The translations under genes were made by a program, and so were the position numbers. A model generated the notes under the pieces. That model saw nothing but the letters and a program-made list of their open reading frames with translations, ran no database searches and was not told where the DNA came from. From NCBI GenBank assembly GCA_964443435.1, contig CAYUCW010000032.1:1-26879 (forward strand): 26,879 bases of DNA, read 5' to 3'. Below are positions 8,370-16,376 of the stretch, one piece after another (the stretch's first letter is position 1; every line of letters starts with the position of its first letter). The DNA comes from Pseudaquidulcibacter sp964443435. Its GTDB lineage: Bacteria; Pseudomonadota; Alphaproteobacteria; Caulobacterales; Aquidulcibacteraceae.

Positions 8370-8392
8370 CTATAATAAGAAATTTATTATAG
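8370..8392. promoter_or_regulatory. Palindrome with back-to-back TATAAT boxes between aroQ and thiS
   Basis: CTATAATAA at 8370-8378 and TTATTATAG at 8384-8392 form a 9-base inverted repeat around GAAAT. Each arm contains a perfect TATAAT -10 hexamer: plus strand 8371-8376 toward thiS, minus strand 8391-8386 toward aroQ. I see no convincing -35 hexamer at 17 bases for either direction, so the promoter call is tentative. Confidence 0.35.
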
Positions 8393-8409
8393 TTCAAAAC
8401 GGTTTTAAA

Positions 8410-8610
8410 ATGCAAATAAGTTTAAATGGACAGAATTTTGAGCTTAAAGACTCAACGAATCTAACCGAATTAATTGCACTATTAGGTTTAGAACCTAAAA
8501 GTCTTGCGATTGAGTTAAATAAAGAAATCGCAGTTAAATCTGTTTGGGAAGAAACCTATATAAATGAAGGCGATGTGATTGAACTTGTTCAATTTGTTGG
8601 TGGCGGATAA
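8410..8610 (+). CDS. thiS: Thiamine biosynthesis sulfur carrier protein ThiS
   Basis: ThiS is the small ubiquitin-like sulfur carrier for thiazole synthesis. ThiF-type enzymes adenylate its C-terminal glycine and convert it to a thiocarboxylate. The 66-residue product has the expected beta-grasp pattern (MQISLNGQNFEL, LLGLEPKSLAIELN) and ends in VQFVGGG, with the required terminal Gly-Gly. Its stop codon overlaps the thiG start by one base (TAATG), showing translational coupling. The usual alphaproteobacterial partners thiO and thiE are not adjacent. The 77-base upstream gap is too short for a full TPP riboswitch. Confidence 0.94.
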   Translation: MQISLNGQNFELKDSTNLTELIALLGLEPKSLAIELNKEIAVKSVWEETYINEGDVIELVQFVGGG

Positions 8611-9386
8611 TGAATAATAATGATAATTGGACTGTTGCAGGGCGTAATTTTAGTTCGCGCCTTATTATTGGTACTGGTAAATATGCTTCATATGAGCAAA
8701 ATTATCTTGCGGCAAAGGCTTCTGGTGCAGAAATAGTTACCGTAGCAATTAGACGAGTTAACCTAACTGATAAAACGCAACCACGCTTAACTGATTTTGT
8801 AAAACCTGAAGATTTTACGTTTTTGCCAAATACTGCAGGATGCTTTACTGCGGAAGATGCATTAAGAACATTAAGGCTTGCCCGCGAAGCAGGTGGCTGG
8901 AACTTGGTTAAATTAGAAGTTCTTTCAGACCAAAAAACTCTTTATCCTGATATGGCAGAAACTTTAAATGCTACTAAGATTCTTGTGAAAGAAGGCTTTG
9001 ATGTAATGGTTTATGCTTCTGATGACCCTGTATATGCTAAAAAGCTTGAAGATGCAGGGGCGGCGGCAATTATGCCATTAGGCGGCCTTATAGGTTCAGG
9101 GCTTGGTGTTCAAAACCCAATAAATATTAGACTTATAATTGAAAACGCAAGAATTCCAGTTCTTGTAGATGCAGGTGTCGGCACCGCATCTGATGCCACT
9201 ATTGCAATGGAATTAGGCTGTGATGGTGTGTTAATGAATACTGCAATTGCCGAAGCCAAAGATCCAATTCTAATGGCAAGCGCAATGAAGCACGCAGTTA
9301 TAGCAGGGCGCGAAGCTTATTTAGCAGGACGTATGGGTAAAAAGAAATATGCGGACCCTTCAAGCCCGCTCGCAGGGCTTATCTAG
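8610..9386 (+). CDS. thiG: Thiazole synthase ThiG
   Basis: ThiG condenses deoxyxylulose-5-phosphate, dehydroglycine and ThiS thiocarboxylate sulfur into the thiazole phosphate of thiamine. The 258-residue TIM barrel shows LIIGTGKYASYEQN near the start, NTAGCFTAEDALRTLRLAREA, the active-site lysine in WNLVKLEVL, MPLGGLIGSGLG, PVLVDAGVGTASDA and GVLMNTAIAEAKDP. Length and motifs are all normal. It is coupled to thiS through a TAATG overlap. Its TAG stop (9384-9386) shares the palindrome CTAG with the stop of the convergent DsbA-like gene. Confidence 0.96.
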   Translation: MNNNDNWTVAGRNFSSRLIIGTGKYASYEQNYLAAKASGAEIVTVAIRRVNLTDKTQPRLTDFVKPEDFTFLPNTAGCFTAEDALRTLRLAREAGGWNLVKLEVLSDQKTLYPDMAETLNATKILVKEGFDVMVYASDDPVYAKKLEDAGAAAIMPLGGLIGSGLGVQNPINIRLIIENARIPVLVDAGVGTASDATIAMELGCDGVLMNTAIAEAKDPILMASAMKHAVIAGREAYLAGRMGKKKYADPSSPLAGLI

Positions 9387-10144
9387 GATTTTGAAGCTTG
9401 TGCAATTAATGAGTCAATTTCTTCCTTCGCATATCCACTTATAAGTTTGCCATTAATTACAAATCCTGGAGTGCCTGAAATACCTAATTCTTGCGCTTCA
9501 TTACGAATATTTTCTATATATTCTGATACTTCAGGCTTATTCATATCAGCCTGTAGCTTTGTAACATCAATGCCAACGCCCTGTGCTATTTGAAGTATCT
9601 GCGTAAGATCTAAATCACCGCCCGCAGACATTAAAGCGCGATGCAAAGCAATATATTTACCTTGATTATGTGCGGCATAAGCAGCTTTTGTTGCGATTAC
9701 TGAATTATCACTTAAAATTGGAAGCTCTTTAAAAATAAAGCGATAATCCTTATTTTTATCCATAAGTTCCTTAATATATGGCGCAGCTGCATGGCAATAA
9801 CCACAGCGATAATCAAAATATTCAATTATTGTAACTTTGGCATTTGAGGGTCCAAAACTTAGCTTGGCATTATTATTAGAGATTTTTGTAAAATTACTGG
9901 CGATAGCTTCATTTTTTTCACGCATTTGTAATGCTTGATATGATTCACTTGCATCCGCTAAAATTTTTGGATCTGAAATTAAAGTATCACGAACAAGAAT
10001 TCTAACGGCTTCTTGTTGTTCCTTAGTAAGGCTAGAAAGTGCATTATTATTTGAAGATTGAATGACGCTTTTTTCTTCTTGCTTATTTTGATTGCAAGCA
10101 GCAATAGGCAAAAGTGCCAAAGCTATAAAAATAAACTTCTTCAT
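9383..10144 (-). CDS. DsbA-family thiol oxidoreductase, predicted lipoprotein
   Basis: The 253-residue protein starts with a lipoprotein signal peptide (MKKFIFIALALLPIAAC), with lipobox cysteine C17. A helical stalk of about 80 residues follows. The DsbA/thioredoxin fold begins near residue 100, with active site CGYC at 114-117 (DYRCGYCHAAAPYIKEL) and the cis-proline loop GISGTPGFVINGKLISGY. Such proteins act as envelope disulfide oxidases or isomerases; which one cannot be told from sequence. AGGA about 7 bases before the ATG is the ribosome site. It follows the M48 protease gene by 44 bases on the same strand, a conserved pairing that suggests a shared role in envelope protein folding and turnover. 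Confidence 0.9.
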   Translation of the reverse strand: MKKFIFIALALLPIAACNQNKQEEKSVIQSSNNNALSSLTKEQQEAVRILVRDTLISDPKILADASESYQALQMREKNEAIASNFTKISNNNAKLSFGPSNAKVTIIEYFDYRCGYCHAAAPYIKELMDKNKDYRFIFKELPILSDNSVIATKAAYAAHNQGKYIALHRALMSAGGDLDLTQILQIAQGVGIDVTKLQADMNKPEVSEYIENIRNEAQELGISGTPGFVINGKLISGYAKEEIDSLIAQASKS

Positions 10145-10188
10145 AATGATTCCTAAATAATGATTCTAATTTAATAAATATTATAGCT

Positions 10189-11565
10189 TTAATTAATATT
10201 ACGTGAACTAGCCATTTTTGCGACAAGTGGATCTGTAATAGAAATAATATCCGCTGCTCTTCGCCATGATGGAGTTGTACGTTCAAGATTTTTAACTGCG
10301 GCTTGTGCAAACCTATTAGCGCGTGAATAATCACCTAAATTATAGGCTTCTTCGGCTGTAGCTAAACGTGCAAGTCCTGGCTTATTTTGTCTATCTGCAA
10401 TAACCGCTAGTTGATTCCATGCAAATGCGTTTTCGTCATCAAGAATAAGCGCATTTCTTAATTGCTCCTCAGCAATTTTGTATTTTTCAGGGATTTCAGA
10501 ATTAATTAAAGCGCGTGCATAACCGATTCGTAGAAGTTCCTCATTTGGTGCAAGTTCGACACTTTTTTTATAATATGAAACCGACTCATTTGGCATGTCA
10601 TTTTCATATAAAATTTGCCCCATTAACTCTTGGAAATAAGGATTATTAGGTTCTTCCCTTATAAGGCTTTCCGTGGTTTCTCTTGCAAGTTTCAAGTCAG
10701 GGGCACGATAAAACGCAATTGCGCGTGCATATCTTGCAGCTTTTGATTTATCTTTAAATGGATATTTTCTAAAGGTTTGTTCTTGCGTATTCACAAAACC
10801 AAAAATTTTAGCTTGCATCATTTCAAATTGATGTAAGGTCTCCAAGTCTTCTGTATTATTTTTATAAGGACTTTGGTTAGCTCTTGTTGTTAAAGCAGAA
10901 ATTCTTTGTGACGAAAGTGGATGCGATCTAAAATAAGGTTGCCTTCTTTGTTCGGTCATTACCTCCATATAGCGGAATTTTTCAAAGAATTCGACAATGC
11001 CATTTGCAGATTGTTTTGTAGCTTCTAAATAGCTTAAGGCCGCTTGGTCGGCGCTTGCTTCTTGAACCCTTGAATAGGCCAGATAATCTAAAATTGCGAA
11101 TTGCTGCGAACTTGCCAATAGTGCCGCACCTGCACCAGCTTCACCCGCCGCCATTGCAATAAGGCCAAGGGCCATTGTTATATAAGATCTTTTTGTGACA
11201 TTATTTATTTCAATGCTTGAGCGTGCCAAATGTGCGCCGGCAATATGGCCGGTTTCATGGGCAATAACGCCTTTTAGCATATTTGGTGTTTTAGATTCCA
11301 AAATTATGCCAGTGTGCAAAAACATTTTTTGACCACCGCTTACAAATGCATTTAAGCTTTTATCGCCAATTATATAAATATCGACGTCCTTTGGTTTTAA
11401 ACCTGCAACTGAAAAAATAGGATCACTATACTCTCTTAGGTGTTTTTCAATTTCTGCATCACGAATAATTGATTGTGCCGCAACACTATTAGTAACAAAT
11501 GCAGCGATAGTTAAAGCTATGAAAAAGCTTTTAAGATTATTTTTAATAGTGCGTTTATGCTTCAA
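10189..11565 (-). CDS. M48-family metalloprotease with C-terminal TPR-like region (BepA-like)
   Basis: The protein has 458 residues. An N-terminal hydrophobic signal (about 12-30, ending SVAAQS) is followed by an M48 zinc protease domain. That domain has HETGH at 103-107 and the downstream third-ligand segment QEASADQAALSYLE (Glu near 169). A hydrophobic stretch lies between them (about 129-150). Residues 290-440 carry degenerate TPR-like helices (NPYFQELMGQILYEN, SVSYYKKSVELAPNEELLRIGYARAL). This is the layout of BepA, which degrades stalled outer-membrane proteins. Translation appears to begin at a TTG, with AGG nine bases upstream; no in-frame ATG precedes it. The gene sits between the lipocalin and the DsbA-like gene. 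Confidence 0.9.
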   Translation of the reverse strand: MKHKRTIKNNLKSFFIALTIAAFVTNSVAAQSIIRDAEIEKHLREYSDPIFSVAGLKPKDVDIYIIGDKSLNAFVSGGQKMFLHTGIILESKTPNMLKGVIAHETGHIAGAHLARSSIEINNVTKRSYITMALGLIAMAAGEAGAGAALLASSQQFAILDYLAYSRVQEASADQAALSYLEATKQSANGIVEFFEKFRYMEVMTEQRRQPYFRSHPLSSQRISALTTRANQSPYKNNTEDLETLHQFEMMQAKIFGFVNTQEQTFRKYPFKDKSKAARYARAIAFYRAPDLKLARETTESLIREEPNNPYFQELMGQILYENDMPNESVSYYKKSVELAPNEELLRIGYARALINSEIPEKYKIAEEQLRNALILDDENAFAWNQLAVIADRQNKPGLARLATAEEAYNLGDYSRANRFAQAAVKNLERTTPSWRRAADIISITDPLVAKMASSRNIN

Positions 11566-11624
11566 TAACTCTGACCTATTTATAATTTTCTAATATAAAC
11601 GATTAAATTATTTTGATAAATTAA

Positions 11625-11647
11625 AATAATGCAATATTTGCATTATT
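11625..11647 (-). terminator. Possible intrinsic terminator at the lipocalin stop codon
   Basis: AATAATGCAA and TTGCATTATT form a perfect 10-base stem with a 3-base loop. On the minus strand it is followed by TTTTAATTT. The lipocalin stop codon is inside the first arm. The stem has only two GC pairs, so it may terminate weakly or act as an mRNA end-protecting hairpin. Confidence 0.4.
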
Positions 11648-12185
11648 GTTGAATATTAAATTCTAATTTTGAAACATCATAACCATTATATTTGGCAATA
11701 TTCAAAATTTCATCTAATTTAGTTTGATCTATTTTTCTATCTCTTGAAAGAATCCAAAGATATTTTCCGCTTGGTGTACCCACAAGTGCATGTTTATAAT
11801 CATCATTATAGAGTATATAATAATTTCCTTCACCTTGTGGTAAAGGGATTGGTGCAAAATTTACAAAAAACACCGAATTATTAGTTCCGATAATAGGCTT
11901 GGCTTTGCCATTTGCAACCTGTTTCTTTAAGCTATCTTTTTTAAAACAAGTATTTTTGACTTTGACATAATCTTTAATTGCTTGGTATTCAGCCGTCACA
12001 TTTATACAATTTTTTTCAAAGCGATTAGGCAATCTAGCTATTTCATACCAAGTACCAGTATAACGCGATATTTCTATCGCGCTTACAGGTTTTAATTTAA
12101 TATTAGTATCGCGATAAGAAGGGTAAGTGTCGCAACTAGATACAATGAAACTTAGGCATAATAAAATTTTAAATAAGTTTTTCAT
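11643..12185 (-). CDS. blc: Blc-type outer-membrane lipocalin lipoprotein
   Basis: The 180-residue protein has a lipoprotein signal peptide with lipobox VSSC (Cys18). The lipocalin signature GTWYEIARLPNRFEKNC comes next, with its conserved Gly-x-Trp. Later bacterial lipocalin motifs are SVFFVNF, GNYYILYNDDYKHALVG, YLWILSRDRKID and IAKYNGYDVSKLEF. Blc proteins bind lysophospholipids or fatty acids at the outer membrane and are often stress-induced. The start is 12 bases after the rne stop, with AGG a few bases before the ATG, so it is probably read from the rne transcript. A lipocalin is not a standard member of this alphaproteobacterial block, so it looks like a local insertion. Confidence 0.92.
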   Translation of the reverse strand: MKNLFKILLCLSFIVSSCDTYPSYRDTNIKLKPVSAIEISRYTGTWYEIARLPNRFEKNCINVTAEYQAIKDYVKVKNTCFKKDSLKKQVANGKAKPIIGTNNSVFFVNFAPIPLPQGEGNYYILYNDDYKHALVGTPSGKYLWILSRDRKIDQTKLDEILNIAKYNGYDVSKLEFNIQQ

Positions 12186-12197
12186 GCCTAAGAATAC

Positions 12198-14531
12198 CTA
12201 TTCATTGCCAAATAATTTTGATGCATTCCTTGCCCACCAACCCGTTTTCTTACGGAAATTAGGGGTAGAATTGGCTTCTTCAGAAGTTTCCCCTGCATCG
12301 GCCGCAATTGTTTCTTTTGGAGCAGGCTCAGATTTAACTTCAATTTTAGGCTCAACATCAATGGTTTCTGAACTGACTTCTATAGGTTTTGCAACCGGCT
12401 TTTTACGGGTTCTAGGTTTAGGCTTTTTAACTTCAGTTTCTTCGGCTTGAACCTCTAAGGATTCATTGCTTATAGATTCATTATTTTCCTGCTGAATATT
12501 TTCAGAGCCAATAGATTCTGGAGTATTGTTTTCTGAGGATTCATTTGAATTATCAGGATTTTCAGAATTTGTTAAATCACCAAAATCTCTACGATTTCTT
12601 CCACCGCGTCTACCTCTACGGCGTCTTTTCATATTTTCGCGTAAAGTGCGTGTTTCTTGAGTTTCAGAATTATCAGCAGATTCAGTTGTTTCGTTTTCAT
12701 CGTCTTCATTAGAAACAATTTCTTCTGAATTTTCATCATTAGTTTCAGAAGAATTATTCTCGTCAGAATTAAGATTACGTTTATTTCTTCTTTTATTTCT
12801 GCGGCGCTTATTACGAATATTTGAAGTTTCGCCTTCAGTTTCTTCTTCAGAAGTTTCGATGATTTCTTCTTCTGGTTCATCCACACCATCATCTTCAGAA
12901 GTATCAACCGCGCTCGAAATATCTTTAATATAATTAAAGTTAAACTCAGGTTCATCAAGATCTTCGCCAATGTTTAATACATCAATTTCATAATGCGAAT
13001 TTGGCATGCTTGAAGAAGCAAGTATTTTAACAATTATATTACGGCTTGCTTCAAGGTGTGCAATATGGGCGCGTTTTTCATTAAGTAAGAATGAAGCTGT
13101 TTCATTATCAGCATTAATAAGAATTTCACTTCCTTTCTTGCCGCCTAAAATAGTTTCAATTTCTCTTATGATTTGTGTTGATGTTGAAGAAGCCGAACGA
13201 ACACGACCAAAGCCATTACAATGCTCACATACATGGCTTGAACCTTCTAGAATACCTGTTCTTCTTCTTTGTCTTGAAATTTCCATAAGCCCGAAATTAG
13301 AAATTTTGCCCATTTGGACGCGTGCTCTATCGAAACGTAATGCATCTTTAACACGCTTTTCGACAGCTCTATCATTGCGCGGCTCTTCCATATCAATGAA
13401 ATCGATTACAATAAGGCCAGCCAAATCGCGCATACGCATTTGTCTTGCAACTTCATCAGCCGCTTCAAGATTTGTTTTTAATGCTGTTTGCTCAATGCTA
13501 CGTTCTTTAGTTGATTTACCGCTATTAACGTCAACCGCAACCAAAGCTTCGGTTTGATTAATAACAATATAGCCTCCTGATTTAAGCTGCACTATGCCAG
13601 AATGTATATTTTTAAGCTTATCATCTACACTTAAAAGAGAATAAAGAGGTGTCGTATTTTTATATTGATGAACTTTGCGAGTGTGGCTTGGGATAAGCAT
13701 TTTAACAAAGTCTTTTGCTTCTTTATATGCACTTTCACCCTCAATGATAATAGAGCCTACATCTTTATTATATAAATCGCGAATAGCACGTTTTACTAAG
13801 CTTTCTTCTTCATGAATTTTTGTCGGGGCAACAGATTCAAGAGTTCTTGTTCTTATATCGTCCCATAGGCGTAATAAATATTCATAGTCGCGCTTAATTT
13901 CAGTTTTATTTCTTTTTGCGCCAGCAGTTCTTATAATAAGGCCCATGCCTTTTGGAACATGTAAATCAGAAACAATAGTTTTAAGTCTTTTTCTATCGCC
14001 AACTGCGGTAATTTTACGTGAAATTCCGCCACCTCTTGGGGTGTTTGGCATAAGAACGCAATATCGTCCGGCTAAAGATAAATAGGTTGTTAAAGCCGCG
14101 CCTTTATTTCCACGCTCTTCTTTTACAGCTTGAACAAGCATAATTTGACGACGTTTTAAAACATCTTGAATTTTATATTTGCGATTTAATGCACGTCTTG
14201 CTCTTTGAGTTTCATCATCATCATCGGGAAAATCTTCATCAACATGTGCCGCTTCTTCAGCAAGAAGTGCTTCTTTATCAGCAACAGGTATTTGATAATA
14301 ATCAGGGTGAACTTCTGAAAATGCTAAAAAGCCGTGTCTTTGATTCCCAAAATCTACAAAGCAAGCCTGTAATGATGGTTCTACACGTGTTACTTTTGCT
14401 AAGTAAATATTACCTCTTAATTGTAATCTTGCCTTAGTCTCTACATCAAACTCTTCGATATCTTGTCCATTAAGAACGACTACCCGGGTCTCCTCTGCAT
14501 GAGCAGCATCGATTAACATTGTTTTTGACAT
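12198..14531 (-). CDS. rne: Ribonuclease E
   Basis: RNase E is the endoribonuclease at the core of the RNA degradosome. The 777-residue protein has an N-terminal S1 domain (about 35-150) with an acidic insert (90-115) typical of alphaproteobacteria. The catalytic domain has D334 (VAVDVNSGKS) and D377 (LIVIDFIDM), matching the two metal-binding aspartates of the family. The zinc-link CEHC is at 435-438. After about residue 520 it turns into a disordered acidic tail broken by two arginine-rich RNA-binding-like patches (RNKRRRNKRRNKRN and MKRRRRGRRGGRNRRD). It ends in KKTGWWARNASKLFGNE, resembling the short GWW motif at the end of many alphaproteobacterial RNase E proteins. AGGAG about nine bases upstream supports the start. 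Confidence 0.97.
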   Translation of the reverse strand: MSKTMLIDAAHAEETRVVVLNGQDIEEFDVETKARLQLRGNIYLAKVTRVEPSLQACFVDFGNQRHGFLAFSEVHPDYYQIPVADKEALLAEEAAHVDEDFPDDDDETQRARRALNRKYKIQDVLKRRQIMLVQAVKEERGNKGAALTTYLSLAGRYCVLMPNTPRGGGISRKITAVGDRKRLKTIVSDLHVPKGMGLIIRTAGAKRNKTEIKRDYEYLLRLWDDIRTRTLESVAPTKIHEEESLVKRAIRDLYNKDVGSIIIEGESAYKEAKDFVKMLIPSHTRKVHQYKNTTPLYSLLSVDDKLKNIHSGIVQLKSGGYIVINQTEALVAVDVNSGKSTKERSIEQTALKTNLEAADEVARQMRMRDLAGLIVIDFIDMEEPRNDRAVEKRVKDALRFDRARVQMGKISNFGLMEISRQRRRTGILEGSSHVCEHCNGFGRVRSASSTSTQIIREIETILGGKKGSEILINADNETASFLLNEKRAHIAHLEASRNIIVKILASSSMPNSHYEIDVLNIGEDLDEPEFNFNYIKDISSAVDTSEDDGVDEPEEEIIETSEEETEGETSNIRNKRRRNKRRNKRNLNSDENNSSETNDENSEEIVSNEDDENETTESADNSETQETRTLRENMKRRRRGRRGGRNRRDFGDLTNSENPDNSNESSENNTPESIGSENIQQENNESISNESLEVQAEETEVKKPKPRTRKKPVAKPIEVSSETIDVEPKIEVKSEPAPKETIAADAGETSEEANSTPNFRKKTGWWARNASKLFGNE

Positions 14532-14547
14532 TTGAAAAAACTCCTAA

Positions 14548-14620
14548 GAGTATTCGAAAATAATCTGCTGAGCGCGGAACAAAACTGTTCGCTGCTAATG
14601 CAGAGTTAAAAGGAATACTC
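14548..14620 (-). promoter_or_regulatory. Long leader hairpin of rne mRNA
   Basis: Three nested stems fold in the minus-strand leader. The outer stem is GAGTATTC (14620-14613) with GAATACTC (14555-14548). The middle stem is TCTGC (14604-14600) with GCAGA (14568-14564). An inner stem of nine pairs with two single-base bulges (14596-14571) closes an AGTTTT loop. The 3' arm ends just before the AGGAG ribosome site of rne. No U-run follows, so it is not a terminator. It is likely a regulatory leader, by analogy with the enterobacterial rne 5' UTR through which RNase E autoregulates. I do not recognise the sequence itself as a known family. Confidence 0.6.
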
Positions 14621-15031
14621 GTATATATGATTGAATTGTTTGTGTTTGAGGCAGTATAAATATTTGATACAAAGTTATTGCTATTATTTAATCCATAAAA
14701 AATAATACCATTGTCTATAGTATTAAGAATTAATCTAACAAAAACCTGCACCATAATTGTGCCTCGAAAAAAATTGCCATACGGCTATAAAAATAATGCA
14801 ATTTTAATTTTGTGATAAACCAATCTGGTTTTATTAGGATACTAATTTTCACGCAATTTTAATTGCAATAAATAGATTTAGATATGATTTGTAAAATATG
14901 CAATAGTTTAGTTAAGATAAACCGCTTATCCATACATATATATGCATCACAATTTTTACATATTTGAGCATAAATCTCTATACAGTGGAAAAAGTATTGT
15001 TTTTAACAATAGAATCTTGAAATAGTTTATT
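14621..15031. other. Divergent intergenic region between rne and the amidase gene
   Basis: This stretch of about 410 bases beyond the rne leader hairpin is very AT-rich. It should hold the promoters for both directions. A weak rne candidate on the minus strand near 14718-14745 pairs TTGTTA with TATAGA over 16 bases. The better amidase candidate is listed separately. I see no tRNA, convincing small gene or repeat here. Confidence 0.5.
14955..14984 (+). promoter_or_regulatory. Candidate sigma-70-type promoter for the amidase operon
   Basis: TTTACA at 14955-14960 and TATACA at 14979-14984 are separated by 18 bases. They lie about 50 bases before the amidase ATG at 15032. This is a consensus match by eye only, and chance matches are frequent in AT-rich DNA. 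Confidence 0.35.
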
Positions 15032-16267
15032 ATGGTCGAAATTATAAAAAACAACAAAAATAAGCTAATTATTTTTATATTATTAGTTATTTTCTCGTGT
15101 ATTTCAATGTTGTTAATACGCCAAAATGCGAATGCGCAAATATTTGGAAGCGCAAATTCTGGCTTGCCTAAAATTCAATCAATAAGAAGTGATTTTAAAA
15201 ATAATATTACTGAATTAACAATTAGATCTGACAAAAGTCTTGAATATAGAATATTTTCAATCAGCGAACCAAGCCCAAGACTTGTAATTGATTTCAATAA
15301 ACTAGACTGGAGTTTTAATAAAAATCGGGCAGGGGTATTGGCTGGCTCTGGCGTTATAAATCAAATTCGATTTGCCCATAAATCTGAAACCCAATCACGA
15401 ATAGTATTAGATTTAAAAACTCCTGTTTCGATAGTTTCACAAAAGCTAGAAGGTGGAAATAATAATAAATTATTGAAAATTGCTATTTCTGGCTCAAACT
15501 ATCAAAATTTTGCGCAAATAAATTCTAAATCACCAAAAGCACAACCAATTACAAAGCAAGCAATACCACCTTCCAATAAAAGATTTACAATTGTTATTGA
15601 TGCCGGGCATGGCGGAAATGACCCTGGTGCCCTTGGTTTTACAAAAGGTGTGTTTGAAAAACAAATTACGCTTGCAAGTTCAATAACGCTGGCGCGTATT
15701 TTAGAAAGAAACCCTAAATATCGCGTTGTTTTAACTCGTAATAATGATAGTTTTTTATCATTAGAAAAAAGAATTGTAATCGCAAGAGATCAAAAAGCCG
15801 ATTTGTTTATTTCATTGCATGCTGATGCCGCGCCGGCAAATTCTGGGGCACATGGCGCAACTGTGTATACACTTTCTGAAAGTGGTGGTGATAGATCCCG
15901 AAAATTATTGCAAAGAGATAATTGGAACACAAATGCTCAGGCAAGCGCTAAAGATAATGTTGTAAGTGAAATTTTGAAAGATTTAACCCATAGAGATACT
16001 AAAAACCAGTCCGCAATTTTTGCAGAAATTCTTTTGAATAATCTTAGACCAGTTGGCCCATTAACCTCTAGCTCTCATAGACGTGCGGGATTCTTTGTTT
16101 TGCTTTCACCAACTGTTCCTGCAGTTCTTTTTGAAATGGGATTTGTAACAGATGAAAGAGATGAAAAAAGGCTTTTAAATTCGAATTTTAGGAATGGGCA
16201 AATGGCGGCAGTTGCAAAGTCTATTGATGCCTATTTTAACCGTCCAAACATAAGTAATAATAAGTAA
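15032..16267 (+). CDS. amiC: N-acetylmuramoyl-L-alanine amidase with AMIN domain
   Basis: The enzyme cleaves the amide between MurNAc and L-Ala of the peptide stem, splitting septal peptidoglycan. The 411-residue protein has an N-terminal membrane or signal segment (about 11-35). An AMIN domain (about 48-155; LRxDFKNNITELTI-like, RLVIDF, RIVLDL) should target it to the septum or wall. The amidase_3 domain (184-405) carries its zinc ligands H193 (DAGHGG), E209 (KGVFEKQ) and H263 (SLHADA), and the catalytic E368 (LFEMGF). All catalytic residues are present. There is no strong ribosome site before the ATG. It precedes mrcA by about 110 bases, as in many alphaproteobacteria. The symbol rests on domain layout; AmiA or AmiB naming is equally possible. 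Confidence 0.93.
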   Translation: MVEIIKNNKNKLIIFILLVIFSCISMLLIRQNANAQIFGSANSGLPKIQSIRSDFKNNITELTIRSDKSLEYRIFSISEPSPRLVIDFNKLDWSFNKNRAGVLAGSGVINQIRFAHKSETQSRIVLDLKTPVSIVSQKLEGGNNNKLLKIAISGSNYQNFAQINSKSPKAQPITKQAIPPSNKRFTIVIDAGHGGNDPGALGFTKGVFEKQITLASSITLARILERNPKYRVVLTRNNDSFLSLEKRIVIARDQKADLFISLHADAAPANSGAHGATVYTLSESGGDRSRKLLQRDNWNTNAQASAKDNVVSEILKDLTHRDTKNQSAIFAEILLNNLRPVGPLTSSSHRRAGFFVLLSPTVPAVLFEMGFVTDERDEKRLLNSNFRNGQMAAVAKSIDAYFNRPNISNNK

Positions 16268-16376
16268 ATCAATGTAAAATATCAGACCAACTATAATTCC
16301 TTATTGCTGCAATTATTTTTTTATGCGATTGGCGATAATGAATCATTTAGGTTCAATTTAATTTTTAGGCGTTTTT

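Noticed and set aside
8333..8409. Possible TPP riboswitch before thiS
   Set aside because: The gap is 77 bases, too short for the element plus a control region, and no TPP core sequence is visible.
13006..13557. Open frame of 183 codons on the plus strand inside rne
   Set aside because: It is antisense to the catalytic part of RNase E, with a Leu/Ser/Arg composition typical of reversed coding sequence, and shows no recognisable domain.
14470..14754. Open frame of 94 codons on the minus strand covering the rne leader and start
   Set aside because: It overlaps the rne start in another frame, has low-complexity Asn/Ser/Ile content and no ribosome site. The same bases form the leader hairpin, which explains the structure better.
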